Shown here piece by piece: positions 6,520 through 14,286 of a DNA stretch of 21,326 bases; positions within the stretch are counted from its first letter, which is position 1; every line of letters begins with the position of its first letter. The notes beneath the pieces are model-generated. The model was given only the letters and a program-made list of their open reading frames with translations. It was not told the origin of the DNA and did no database searches. Made by a program: the position numbers and the translations under genes. Source of the stretch: JBLIAZ01 sp047632015 (GTDB lineage Bacteria; Bacteroidota; Bacteroidia; Flavobacteriales_C; GCA-002722245); assembly GCA_047632015.1 (NCBI GenBank), contig JBLIBC010000016.1:1-21326 (forward strand). The letters run 5' to 3'.

Positions 6520-7806
6520 TTATCTCTTTTTACCGAACCACTTTTTCCTTTTCTCCTGTCGCGCTCCAGAATTTCCTTGGCCCTGGCCTTGGCTTTTTCC
6601 ATTTCCTCCACCTCCTCCTTGGTGTCTTCTACCTCCTCCTTGTTGTTTTTTTGGAGACAAGGTAAAGTTCTGTAGTGGGAATGCATGATCTTCCACCACA
6701 GGAATTTCCTGCTTGATTAATTTTTGAATATCCTTTAAGTACGCTTTCTCGTCGATGTCACAAAATGAAAATGCTTGACCGTCCTTCCCTGCTCTACCTG
6801 TTCTTCCTATCCTGTGCACATAAGACTCTTCCTCGTTAGGTAAATCATAATTGACTACAAACTTTAAACTGTCAATATCGATTCCCCTAGCAGCAATATC
6901 AGTAGCAATTAAAGCTTGTACACTTCCTTCCTTAAAATGCTTTAAAGCACGCTGTCTAGCATTTTGACTTTTATTTCCGTGAATTGCCGCTGATGTGATT
7001 TTATTTTTCTCCAGCATCCTAACCACCTTGTCGGCACCATGTTTAGTTCTTGTGAAAACTAACACAGCATCCATCTTATGCTCTTTGATAATGTCAATCA
7101 ACAACCAAATTTTGTTTGGCTTGTCCACAAAATAAATCTTTTGCTGGATAGTATCAGCTGTTGATGACACCGGATCAACTTTAACCTCATGAGGCTGGTG
7201 CAATAAGCTTTTTGCTAAACTTAATATGGAATTAGGCATAGTCGCTGAAAACAACAAAGTTTGCCTTTTACTTGGAATTACTTTCACTAATTTTTTGATA
7301 TCATTAATGAACCCCATATCCAACATCCTATCCGCTTCATCAAGAATAAAGACGCCCACATTGTTTAATTTTATGTAGCCTTGCCCCATTAAATCCAACA
7401 ACCTACCAGGTGTAGCGATTAAAATGTCAATTCCTGAGTTCAACTTTCTTACTTGCGCTCCTTGAGGAACACCTCCAAATATTACGGTACTTCGTAAATC
7501 GGTGTGTTTAGAGTAAGCTGTAATGCATTCTTCAATTTGAACTGCAAGCTCTCTAGTAGGAGTAACAATTAAACAACGAATTTTCCTGTTGTGTTTGTCG
7601 TACTCTTGAGCACTTAAGTTATTTATAATTGGCAAGGAAAACGCAGCTGTTTTTCCTGTTCCTGTTTGAGCACAAGCTAATACATCTTGATTATCAAGTA
7701 CCAACGGAATGGCTTTAGCCTGAATTGGTGTTGGTGTTACGTACCCTGATTCTTCTAATGATTTTAATATTCCAGGTGCGAACCCGAAGTCTTTAAATGT
7801 TGTCAA
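6520..7806 (-). CDS. rhlE: RhlE-type DEAD-box ATP-dependent RNA helicase
   Basis: 428 residues. All helicase motifs are present: Q motif GYVTPTPIQ (21-29), motif I AQTGTGKT (46-53), Ia PTRELA (83-88), Ib TPGR (132-135), II DEAD (156-159), III SAT (187-189), and VI HRIGRTGR (331-338). The order and the N-terminal FKDFGF segment fit RhlE-type helicases that unwind RNA in ribosome assembly or cold adaptation. The last 45 residues are a Gly/Gln/Arg/Lys low-complexity RNA-binding tail ending KKWFGKKR. The start is TTG at 7806: an in-frame stop lies upstream with no ATG between, and conserved sequence begins immediately. It is last in a three-gene operon, 45 bases after the isoprenoid-like gene, followed by a terminator. 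Confidence 0.93.
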   Translation of the reverse strand: MTTFKDFGFAPGILKSLEESGYVTPTPIQAKAIPLVLDNQDVLACAQTGTGKTAAFSLPIINNLSAQEYDKHNRKIRCLIVTPTRELAVQIEECITAYSKHTDLRSTVIFGGVPQGAQVRKLNSGIDILIATPGRLLDLMGQGYIKLNNVGVFILDEADRMLDMGFINDIKKLVKVIPSKRQTLLFSATMPNSILSLAKSLLHQPHEVKVDPVSSTADTIQQKIYFVDKPNKIWLLIDIIKEHKMDAVLVFTRTKHGADKVVRMLEKNKITSAAIHGNKSQNARQRALKHFKEGSVQALIATDIAARGIDIDSLKFVVNYDLPNEEESYVHRIGRTGRAGKDGQAFSFCDIDEKAYLKDIQKLIKQEIPVVEDHAFPLQNFTLSPKKQQGGGRRHQGGGGGNGKSQGQGQGNSGARQEKRKKWFGKKR

Positions 7807-7851
7807 TTTTTGTAGTTTAAAATGTTAATTGGGATTAAATACAAAATTGTG

Positions 7852-8853
7852 CTAATCCCTTTTGGCGAAAGTAAGATAACTCTTCGCCATTTTTAGAAGA
7901 TTTGATGTTTTTTCCATGTCGCAAACTAATTCCTGCCTGGATAGCGACTGCACATTAAAAGTGCCTCCGTGGTTTATTTGAACGTCTTGAAGTTGGTTTA
8001 AGCAAACCATGTTCCTTGCGCACAATAAATATAAATTTTGAAGCAATTCATTTATGACTTCGGTTGAATAAGATGACGATCGACACATTTTAAATGTTTT
8101 CTCCATTTCAACATTAAAATCCTTCACCACAATTCCGATGTCAGTGACCGAATTTACTTGAGTAAACACACCCTCTTCCCTGTCTTTGTATACATCAAAT
8201 ATATCGTTACTATACTGCAATAACCCTCCAATTTGAAATACCAATGCTTTTTCCTCCTCACTGATATCATTACTCAACGCTGACCGATAAAATAAAAATG
8301 ACCACCCTCCTTTTTTCATCGTGTTTTCTTTTAATTGGCCCCAAGAAAACTCATTCTTATCACTTTGTCCTTTGGTAAGCCACTGAACTTCTAATAATTG
8401 TTTTCGGGTGCTGTCCAACAAGCTTTTTAATCCAATGTGGTGCAAAGCTTCCAAAGTCAGTTCATTAAACAACGTTTCACGGAATCCATTAGGCTTAAAG
8501 TTTTCCGGGTCATAAGTCATGGACTCAATCACGGCTTTTTCGTGTCCAGTCTTATCAAAAAAATCGTCGTATATGGTGCTTATAGCTGCCATGAAAGTCA
8601 GAGATTTTCGCTCCTTCATGCTTAATTCTTTACCTCGTAAAATACAAAAGTAATCCCCAAGTAGCACTACTACACCAAGTGAGTAGTAATGTACTATTTT
8701 GTAAACGTCATACTCTGATAAAGCGCTGTCCTTTTGATACTTACTAATGATCGGTAGTAAAAATCGTTTTACAAAAACCTGTTGTTTTTTAAGCTTTAAT
8801 ACAGTTTTGATAGTCAATAAAAAAAGGCGAAAATATTCCAATAGATTTCGCAT
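7852..8853 (-). CDS. Class I isoprenoid-synthase-like protein, uncharacterised
   Basis: 333 residues, all-helical in appearance, with no signal peptide. Two acidic motifs match class I isoprenoid synthases: D96-D-F-F-D100 within STIYDDFFDK (first Mg-binding DDxxD) and N216-D-I-F-D220-V-Y-K-D224 within LLQYSNDIFD. The second can be read either as the second Asp-rich motif of chain-elongating prenyl transferases or as an NSE/DTE-type triad of terpene synthases. Spacing of about 120 residues between them fits the fold. KGGWSFLFYRSAL (181-193) precedes the second motif as the K-G/T segment does in prenyl transferases. It would use allylic diphosphates; the product is unknown. It begins 6 bases after the dihydroorotase-like stop, so the two are co-transcribed. 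Confidence 0.75.
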   Translation of the reverse strand: MRNLLEYFRLFLLTIKTVLKLKKQQVFVKRFLLPIISKYQKDSALSEYDVYKIVHYYSLGVVVLLGDYFCILRGKELSMKERKSLTFMAAISTIYDDFFDKTGHEKAVIESMTYDPENFKPNGFRETLFNELTLEALHHIGLKSLLDSTRKQLLEVQWLTKGQSDKNEFSWGQLKENTMKKGGWSFLFYRSALSNDISEEEKALVFQIGGLLQYSNDIFDVYKDREEGVFTQVNSVTDIGIVVKDFNVEMEKTFKMCRSSSYSTEVINELLQNLYLLCARNMVCLNQLQDVQINHGGTFNVQSLSRQELVCDMEKTSNLLKMAKSYLTFAKRD

Positions 8854-8859
8854 TCAGTC

Positions 8860-10119
8860 CTATTTATTGACGTACAGCATGTTGTTGTTTAGTACAGCTT
8901 CCACTTTGTGGTTAAACTCGTTGCCAATGAATGGGCTGTTTTTAGATATTGATGTGATGTCTGCTTTTGCTAAGCTCCAAGAATTGTTGGAACAAACTGT
9001 AAGGCTTGCAAGTTCCCCCACTTTAATCTCCGGTATTGTCACTTTAAATATATCCCTTGATTTTTCGGACAGTAAGCTAAAGATAGATTCTTCAGTTAAA
9101 CTTCCTTCATCAAGTAAACTTGCTCCCATCGCCTCCAGTGTCATCATTCCAAATTCAGCATGATCAAACTCGCAAGCTTTGCTTTCATTGTCCTGAGGTG
9201 TGTGTCCTGACGAAATTCCGTCTATCACTCCAGATTCTAGTCCTGCTAGTAATGCTTGTCTGTCTTCCTCGGTTCTAAGTACAGGCAGTACCTTGTATGT
9301 GGTGTCAAAATCTCCCACTTTTTCGTCCGTATAAAGCAAATTCGCCAAGTTAACATCACAAGTAATGTTCACCCCTTTTGCTTTTGCAGCTTTAACAATT
9401 TCAACTGAACCTTTACTTGATATGGCTTGAACATGAATGGATGAGTCCGTGTACTCCACCAAGTGGATGTTTCGCTGTAATGCAATTTCCTCAGCTAATG
9501 CAGGTCGAACTTTCATTCCTAAACCCGCTCCTACTACACCTTCGTTCACCATCCCGTAATCAGCTATGTCAGCGTCTTCACCATAAACCATTAACTTTCC
9601 GTTAAATGGTTTTATGTATAGGAGAGCGCGTTTCAGTAATTCTGGGTTTTTGAAATGTCTTTTCCCGTCTGAAAACGCTAAGGCTCCAGCTTTGTGCAAA
9701 TCATATAGCTCGGTGATGTTTTTACCTTCCTTCTTTTCGGTGATGGTTCCTACGGGGTGAATGTTAACCAACCTTCCTTTTGAATTATTTTTTACAAATT
9801 CAATTTGCGCTCTGCTGTATAGTGATGGGGTTGATCCTGAAACTCCAATCAAATCTGTAAACCCTCCAACTTGTGCACTGTCTAAAAGTGTTTGAATGGT
9901 ATCCTTTGCTTCATTGCCTGGTTCGCGTACGACACTGTACAAATCAAACCATCCAGCCGAAACAGCCAATCCCTTGCCTTGAACAAGTTGAGCTTGATCG
10001 TCATTGATTTCGTTCTCGATGGAAGTAATTACCCCATCTTCCACTAGTATGTCTTTGGTATTTAAATGAAATGCCGATACTGAATTGTAAATTTTGGCAG
10101 ACTTGATAAGTACTTTCAT
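8860..10119 (-). CDS. Dihydroorotase-like protein lacking metal ligands (PyrC' type)
   Basis: 419 residues from the ATG at 10119; a TTG three codons earlier (10128) is possible but less likely. The amidohydrolase framework is clear: IKSAKIYN, SAGWFDLYSVVREPG, GGFTDLIGVSG, VYGEDADI, RPALAEEIALQRNIHLVEY. However the metal-binding HxH before REPG reads LYS, the His of the bridging HCE-like motif is missing in VYGED, and the DHAPH active-site signature is GHTPQ. It should therefore be catalytically dead. Bacteroidota and some proteobacteria carry such non-catalytic homologues, in known cases supporting aspartate transcarbamoylase assembly. It is first gene of the operon with the isoprenoid-like protein and helicase. 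Confidence 0.85.
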   Translation of the reverse strand: MKVLIKSAKIYNSVSAFHLNTKDILVEDGVITSIENEINDDQAQLVQGKGLAVSAGWFDLYSVVREPGNEAKDTIQTLLDSAQVGGFTDLIGVSGSTPSLYSRAQIEFVKNNSKGRLVNIHPVGTITEKKEGKNITELYDLHKAGALAFSDGKRHFKNPELLKRALLYIKPFNGKLMVYGEDADIADYGMVNEGVVGAGLGMKVRPALAEEIALQRNIHLVEYTDSSIHVQAISSKGSVEIVKAAKAKGVNITCDVNLANLLYTDEKVGDFDTTYKVLPVLRTEEDRQALLAGLESGVIDGISSGHTPQDNESKACEFDHAEFGMMTLEAMGASLLDEGSLTEESIFSLLSEKSRDIFKVTIPEIKVGELASLTVCSNNSWSLAKADITSISKNSPFIGNEFNHKVEAVLNNNMLYVNK

Positions 10120-10152
10120 TTGACTCAATTGGTGTTAATTCCTATTGAGGCT

Positions 10153-10160
10153 CAAAAATA
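10153..10160 (-). promoter_or_regulatory. Possible -7 element of the leftward operon
   Basis: On the minus strand this reads TATTTTTG, an exact TAnnTTTG match, placed to give a leader of roughly 27 bases before the ATG at 10119. The only nearby TTG-like -33 is 14 nt away, shorter than usual, so this is tentative. Confidence 0.35.
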
Positions 10161-10203
10161 TTAAAAATTAATGACAATTAAGATGGGAAATATTTTTTCC
10201 GCT

Positions 10204-10211
10204 TATCTTTG
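10204..10211 (+). promoter_or_regulatory. -7 promoter element of dapB
   Basis: TATCTTTG matches TAnnTTTG exactly and lies 15 bases before the dapB ATG at 10227, predicting a leader of about 10 bases. No clear TTG is present at the -33 position. Confidence 0.5.
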
Positions 10212-10226
10212 GCAAAAATAATTAAG

Positions 10227-10943
10227 ATGAGAATTGCATTGTTAGGTTATGGTAAGATGGGTAAAGAGATCGAAAAAATCGCTGTAGAACGTGGACATGA
10301 GATATCTTTAAAAGTAGACGGCGACAACTTAAAAAGCTTTAACAGTGATAGTTTATCTGGTTCTGATGTAGCAATTGAATTCAGTACACCAGAAACCGCT
10401 TATCAAAACATTCAAATTTGCTTTTCGGCTAACACTCCAGTTGTGGCTGGAACAACGGGCTGGTTAAACAAATTAGATTCTTGCATAGCACAATGTAACA
10501 AGGAGAGCGCTGGTTTATTTTACGCATCGAATTACAGTGTGGGAGTAAATGTTTTTTTTGAAATCAACAAAAAATTAGCCCAAATAATGGCTAACTACCC
10601 AAGTTACAACTTGGAAATGGAAGAGATTCATCACACACAGAAACTAGATTCACCCAGTGGAACTGCAATTACTTTAGCAGATGGCGTTATTGACAACAAC
10701 AATCAAATTAACAAATGGGTTAATGACACGACTCCTAATGAGGGTGAAATAAACATTGTTTCTAAAAGGCTTGAAAACGTTCCAGGAACACATTCAGTTA
10801 CTTACGAAAATGAAATTGATGAGATATACATACGTCATACAGCTCACAACCGAAAGGGGTTTGCTTTAGGTGCTGTATTGGCTGCCGAATTCATGAATGA
10901 AAAAGTTGGTTTTTATGGAATGAAGGAATTGATGGGCTTGTAA
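10227..10943 (+). CDS. dapB: 4-hydroxy-tetrahydrodipicolinate reductase
   Basis: 238 residues. It catalyses the NAD(P)H-dependent reduction in lysine and diaminopimelate synthesis, supplying peptidoglycan, and acts in the cytoplasm. The N-terminal Rossmann glycine motif is GYGKMG (7-12). The AGTTGW motif, ASNYSVGVNVF, and the catalytic segment EEIHHTQKLDSPSGTA with the His-His-Lys residues and substrate-binding SGT are all intact. The end FYGMKELMGL is typical. The frame opens at a TTG at 10209, but the ATG at 10227 gives the standard MRIALLGYG start and lies just downstream of a -7 element. Length fits the short Bacteroidota form. It is divergent from the dihydroorotase-like operon, with no other lysine gene nearby. 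Confidence 0.95.
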   Translation: MRIALLGYGKMGKEIEKIAVERGHEISLKVDGDNLKSFNSDSLSGSDVAIEFSTPETAYQNIQICFSANTPVVAGTTGWLNKLDSCIAQCNKESAGLFYASNYSVGVNVFFEINKKLAQIMANYPSYNLEMEEIHHTQKLDSPSGTAITLADGVIDNNNQINKWVNDTTPNEGEINIVSKRLENVPGTHSVTYENEIDEIYIRHTAHNRKGFALGAVLAAEFMNEKVGFYGMKELMGL

Positions 10944-11031
10944 TTAGCTTAATGTCATAATACGTCTCCTAAATCCAAACCTTTTACGTTTTTTTTCGTA
11001 GACGACAGTACTACAAAATGGAAAGTGAAGT

Positions 11032-11589
11032 ATGAGAATGTTATTTTTTATTTTATTACTAAGCAGTTTTTCTTCAAGCGCCTCTGTTAAGGTTAGCGGA
11101 GTTACTTACGCTTCATCAGTAACCGTAAAGCAAGACACTTTACATTTAAATGGTGCTGGAATACGAGAAAAGTGGTTCCTGGACTTATATACCGCTGGTT
11201 TATACTTAAAGAAAAAAAGCATCATTCCTAGCGAAATTATTAATTGTGATTGTCTTCAAGCGTTTAAAATTGTGTTTGTGAGTAGTTTAGTGACTACAGA
11301 CAAATTCAACGACGCCATAGACGAAGTATTTATTAAATCCACCCAAGGAAACACCAATCACATTGACAAAAGAATTGCGCAGTTTAAAAAAGCACTTGGT
11401 ACTGGTTTAAAAGTAGATGACGAACTCTTTTTAATTTACGAACCTAATGTAGGTGTTAAAGTGTTCAGAAATAGAAAATACAAAGGCACCATTGCCGGAT
11501 TTGATTTCAAACAGGAACTGATGAAGTTATGGGTTGGGCCCTACGCAGTAAATGAAAAATTAAAGAAAAGTATTCTAGGACTAGAATAA
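11032..11589 (+). CDS. Secreted chalcone-isomerase-like protein
   Basis: 185 residues. The signal peptide is short (FFILLLSSFSSSAS). The segment KVSGVTYASSVTVKQDTLHLNGAGIREKWFLDLYTAGLYLKKKS, at about residues 18-62, is the hallmark of the bacterial chalcone isomerase-like family: a strand followed by LNGAGIR and a YTAGLYL strand. Bacterial members are not linked to flavonoids; they probably bind fatty acids or other small ligands in the envelope. The next ATG is two codons later and cannot be excluded as the start. It lies 88 bases after dapB with no confident promoter. It converges with the apbE gene with only 13 bases between stops, so no separate terminator fits. Confidence 0.85.
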   Translation: MRMLFFILLLSSFSSSASVKVSGVTYASSVTVKQDTLHLNGAGIREKWFLDLYTAGLYLKKKSIIPSEIINCDCLQAFKIVFVSSLVTTDKFNDAIDEVFIKSTQGNTNHIDKRIAQFKKALGTGLKVDDELFLIYEPNVGVKVFRNRKYKGTIAGFDFKQELMKLWVGPYAVNEKLKKSILGLE

Positions 11590-11602
11590 AAATGAATTGA
11601 AC

Positions 11603-12793
11603 TTACTGTCCTTGAATAAGTTCTTCTAAACCACTTGATATATAGGTTTGTAAATTACCGTCTTCTGTGTAATATATGAAGAACGCTTCGACTCCTTCAA
11701 AAGGATGCCCCTCAATAAAAGGAACAGCTTCATCAACACCCATCACCATCAAAGCAGTTGCATAAGCATCCGCTACTCCGCACTCGTTAGCAAAAGCAGC
11801 CACACTCACAATGTTGCTTTTAGAAGGATAACCAGTTCTAGGATCAATACAGTGACCATATTTTTCACCCAACAATTCATTGTAAGACCTGTAATTTCCA
11901 GAAACTGCCACAGCTCTGAATTTTGACATTGGAACAGTTGCTATTCCGGCAGGCGCCTTTGGGTCATTAATGTTTGGGTTCTCTATTTGAACCATCCAAT
12001 GTTCAGTAGTTGACTTTTTCCCTTGAGCTAATACTTCTCCTCCAATTTCGATGATGAAATCATTTATACCTAATTTATATTGTAAAAAATCACCAATTAC
12101 ATCAGCGGAGTATCCTTGAGCTATAGCATCAAAACTCATAGTAAGCTCCTTCTCTTCCTTGCACAAGTAGTTGTCTTTCACATCACCACTCGACCATTCA
12201 AAGTCAAGATCATCATCCAGATCGTCATCGTTTCCTTGACCAATAACGCCAATATCATCGCTTAAAATATCACCGTCCAATATCACCAAATCCAAACCGA
12301 CATATTCCAATTGTTCTTTAACTAAAGAATCTTTCAACGCAAGCAACAACCTTTCCCGTTGAACTGTGCTATCCACATCCCTGAATAAAGTATCCGTTTG
12401 CATAGGACTATCTCCAAATCCCCATAAATTTACAAGCGGTTTTACAGTTGGATCAAATGCTCCATCAGTAGTTTGGTAAATCTCGTCACTCATTAAAAAC
12501 AAATCCAATACATGATTATTAATAATACTGCAAGAGTCTGCGTCATTAAACCTGGAAAGGATTGAGTTTGAAACATAAGTACTCACAGCTAAATCAATTG
12601 AATTTAGAATAGAATCAACTTGCGGTTGGATGTCTCTGTTTAAAGTGTCTAAATACTTGATTGTATAGGTTGTGCCTTGAGTTTTTCCAGTTATTTTACT
12701 GATAGGAACTTCAGTTTTACCATCTCCATTTTGACAAGAAATGAATCCTGAAAATAAAATTATAAAACCAAATAAATGTAATAGTCTTTTCAT
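11603..12793 (-). CDS. apbE: ApbE-family FAD:protein FMN transferase, lipoprotein
   Basis: 396 residues. A lipoprotein signal precedes Cys20 (LFSGFISC), placing it at the periplasmic face of a membrane. ApbE enzymes use FAD and Mg2+ to attach FMN to Thr or Ser of partner flavoproteins such as Nqr/Rnf subunits. Family landmarks are STYVSNSILSRFN (71-83), TDGAFDPTVKPLVNLWGFG (109-127), SFDAIAQGYSADVIGDFL (220-237), EIGGEV (249-254), GHCIDPRTGYP (313-323) and ADAYATALMVMG (341-352), which holds the metal-binding Asp and Thr. An unusual acidic insertion occupies residues 176-212. The expected LDLGGIAKG reads MSFDAIAQG. No recognisable flavinylation target is in the window. Its promoter is unclear; it diverges from trmD. 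Confidence 0.92.
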   Translation of the reverse strand: MKRLLHLFGFIILFSGFISCQNGDGKTEVPISKITGKTQGTTYTIKYLDTLNRDIQPQVDSILNSIDLAVSTYVSNSILSRFNDADSCSIINNHVLDLFLMSDEIYQTTDGAFDPTVKPLVNLWGFGDSPMQTDTLFRDVDSTVQRERLLLALKDSLVKEQLEYVGLDLVILDGDILSDDIGVIGQGNDDDLDDDLDFEWSSGDVKDNYLCKEEKELTMSFDAIAQGYSADVIGDFLQYKLGINDFIIEIGGEVLAQGKKSTTEHWMVQIENPNINDPKAPAGIATVPMSKFRAVAVSGNYRSYNELLGEKYGHCIDPRTGYPSKSNIVSVAAFANECGVADAYATALMVMGVDEAVPFIEGHPFEGVEAFFIYYTEDGNLQTYISSGLEELIQGQ

Positions 12794-12894
12794 AATACGA
12801 ATGATGCTAATTTAGCAATTACTTTATTGCAACAGCAAGGATTATACGATATTTTTTAGTGAATGATAATATATGAACCTCAAAGTATATCAAG

Positions 12895-12925
12895 TTTGAA
12901 ACCAACACAGGATTTAGTAATTTTG
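12895..12925 (+). promoter_or_regulatory. Promoter of trmD (TTTG-N19-TAATTTTG)
   Basis: TTTG at 12895-12898 and TAATTTTG at 12918-12925 are exact matches to the Bacteroidota -33 and -7 elements with the preferred 19-nt spacer. The trmD ATG at 12930 is five bases after the -7 element, so the message is predicted to be leaderless or nearly so. This is the best promoter in the window. Confidence 0.8.
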
Positions 12926-12929
12926 AGAT

Positions 12930-13604
12930 ATGAGAATTGACATATTAAGTATTTTACCGAGTTTGTTAGCTAGTCCGTTCAGCGACTCAATTCTTAAAAG
13001 AGCCATTGACAATGGTATTGCAGAAGTTCACGTGCACGATATTCGAAAGTTTTCGAACAACAAACAAAAAAAAGTAGACGATTACATGTATGGTGGTGGA
13101 GCAGGAATGGTGATGACTTGTCAACCTATTGCTGATTGTATAGAGTCTTTGACTAAACTGAGAAAATACGATGAAATAATTTTCATGACCCCAGACGGTG
13201 AACAATTAAAACAATCAAAGGTCAACCAACTCTCTTGTGCTAAAAACATCATGATATTGTGCGGACATTATAAAGGTATCGATGAGAGGATTAGGGAGTT
13301 ATACATTACATCAGAGGTTTCTATTGGTGACTACGTGCTAAGTGGTGGAGAATTAGGCGCAGCGGTCTTGTCAGACGCTATTATTAGGGTTATACCAGGC
13401 GCTATTTCTAATGAAACGTCTGCCTTGACGGATTCTTTTCAAGATAATTTGTTGTCACCTCCAGTATACACTCGACCTGAGGAGTTTAAAGGAAAAAAAG
13501 TGCCTAAAGTTTTGTTGAGTGGAGACTTTAACAAGATTGAAAAGTGGCGAGAGGACCAAGCGATTAATCGTACTAAATCTCGTCGTCCAGACCTTGAACA
13601 GTAA
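12930..13604 (+). CDS. trmD: tRNA (guanine37-N1)-methyltransferase
   Basis: 224 residues, the usual length. It transfers a methyl group from S-adenosylmethionine to G37 of tRNAs and prevents frameshifting. It belongs to the SPOUT knot family. Visible signatures are MRIDILSILP at the N-terminus, DDYMYGGGAGMVM (50-62), LCGHYKGIDERI (110-121), and the knot segment SIGDYVLSGGELGAAVLSDA (131-150), followed by RVIPG. The C-terminal TRPEEFKGKKVPKVLLSGD and RRPDL are also diagnostic. The ATG lies directly behind a strong promoter. It is first of three closely packed rightward genes; the NUDIX gene begins three bases after its stop. Confidence 0.97.
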   Translation: MRIDILSILPSLLASPFSDSILKRAIDNGIAEVHVHDIRKFSNNKQKKVDDYMYGGGAGMVMTCQPIADCIESLTKLRKYDEIIFMTPDGEQLKQSKVNQLSCAKNIMILCGHYKGIDERIRELYITSEVSIGDYVLSGGELGAAVLSDAIIRVIPGAISNETSALTDSFQDNLLSPPVYTRPEEFKGKKVPKVLLSGDFNKIEKWREDQAINRTKSRRPDLEQ

Positions 13605-13607
13605 ATT

Positions 13608-14228
13608 TTGAAGTTTATAACTGCCATACAAAAGCTTGAACATTTTGAAATTAGCGAGCAACGTAAATGTGACGCACATCGGGAGATTGCTCCCTTTAGA
13701 GATACCTTGATTTCAGATACGGAAATAGCAAAAGCCAAGAAAGCAGCGGTGTTATTGTTAGTTCACCCTCATGATGGCCAAGCACATTTTACGCTTATTG
13801 AGCGATCTGCCTATGATGGGATACACAGTAAACAAATTGCACTTCCGGGAGGGAAAGTTGAAAAACAAGATTCAGATATTAATGAAACTGCTTTAAGGGA
13901 AGCACATGAAGAGGTTAATATTAATCCTGATGATGTGAAAATTATATCTGAGCTATCTCCTATTTACGTCCCACCAAGTAATTTTTACATTACTCCTATT
14001 TTGGGAATTTCCGAAAAACGACCAAACTACATACCTGAAATAAAAGAAGTAAACCACATCATTGAAGTTCCACTTGCTGAATTATTAAAAGGGCCCATTC
14101 TTAAACAAACAAAAATCAGCATTAGTAAATCAAGCAGTTTCAAAACTCCTTATATGGACATTAAAGACAAAATTGTTTGGGGAGCAACAGCAATGATACT
14201 AAATGAGCTAAGGCATTTTCTGAAGTAA
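13608..14228 (+). CDS. NUDIX hydrolase, CoA pyrophosphatase type
   Basis: 206 residues. It starts at a TTG three bases after the trmD stop; no in-frame ATG exists before the catalytic domain, so the TTG start and translational coupling are likely. The segment LIERSAYDGIHSKQIALPGG (63-82) matches the extra motif that distinguishes CoA-cleaving NUDIX enzymes, and ETALREAHEEVNI (93-105) is the NUDIX catalytic helix with the metal-binding Glu residues. Enzymes of this type split CoA or acyl-CoA into 4'-phosphopantetheine and adenosine 3',5'-bisphosphate. The usual Gly near the end of the box is Asn (EEVNI). The trmD neighbour gives no functional clue. Confidence 0.88.
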   Translation: MKFITAIQKLEHFEISEQRKCDAHREIAPFRDTLISDTEIAKAKKAAVLLLVHPHDGQAHFTLIERSAYDGIHSKQIALPGGKVEKQDSDINETALREAHEEVNINPDDVKIISELSPIYVPPSNFYITPILGISEKRPNYIPEIKEVNHIIEVPLAELLKGPILKQTKISISKSSSFKTPYMDIKDKIVWGATAMILNELRHFLK

Positions 14229-14286
14229 TAACTCAATGAGTAATAAACAACTCTCTTTGATTCGAGTAAAAATCATAACTAATTTG

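Noticed and set aside
6500..6688. Proline/cysteine-rich plus-strand frame
   Set aside because: It is the antisense of the Gly/Gln-rich helicase tail; the apparent proline run is a by-product of glycine codons.
8747..9163. 138-residue plus-strand open frame
   Set aside because: It lies antisense across the junction of the isoprenoid-like and dihydroorotase-like genes, and its composition mirrors theirs. No motif or promoter supports it.
13439..13738. Minus-strand frames over the trmD/NUDIX junction
   Set aside because: They are antisense to two well-supported genes, with no recognisable domain.
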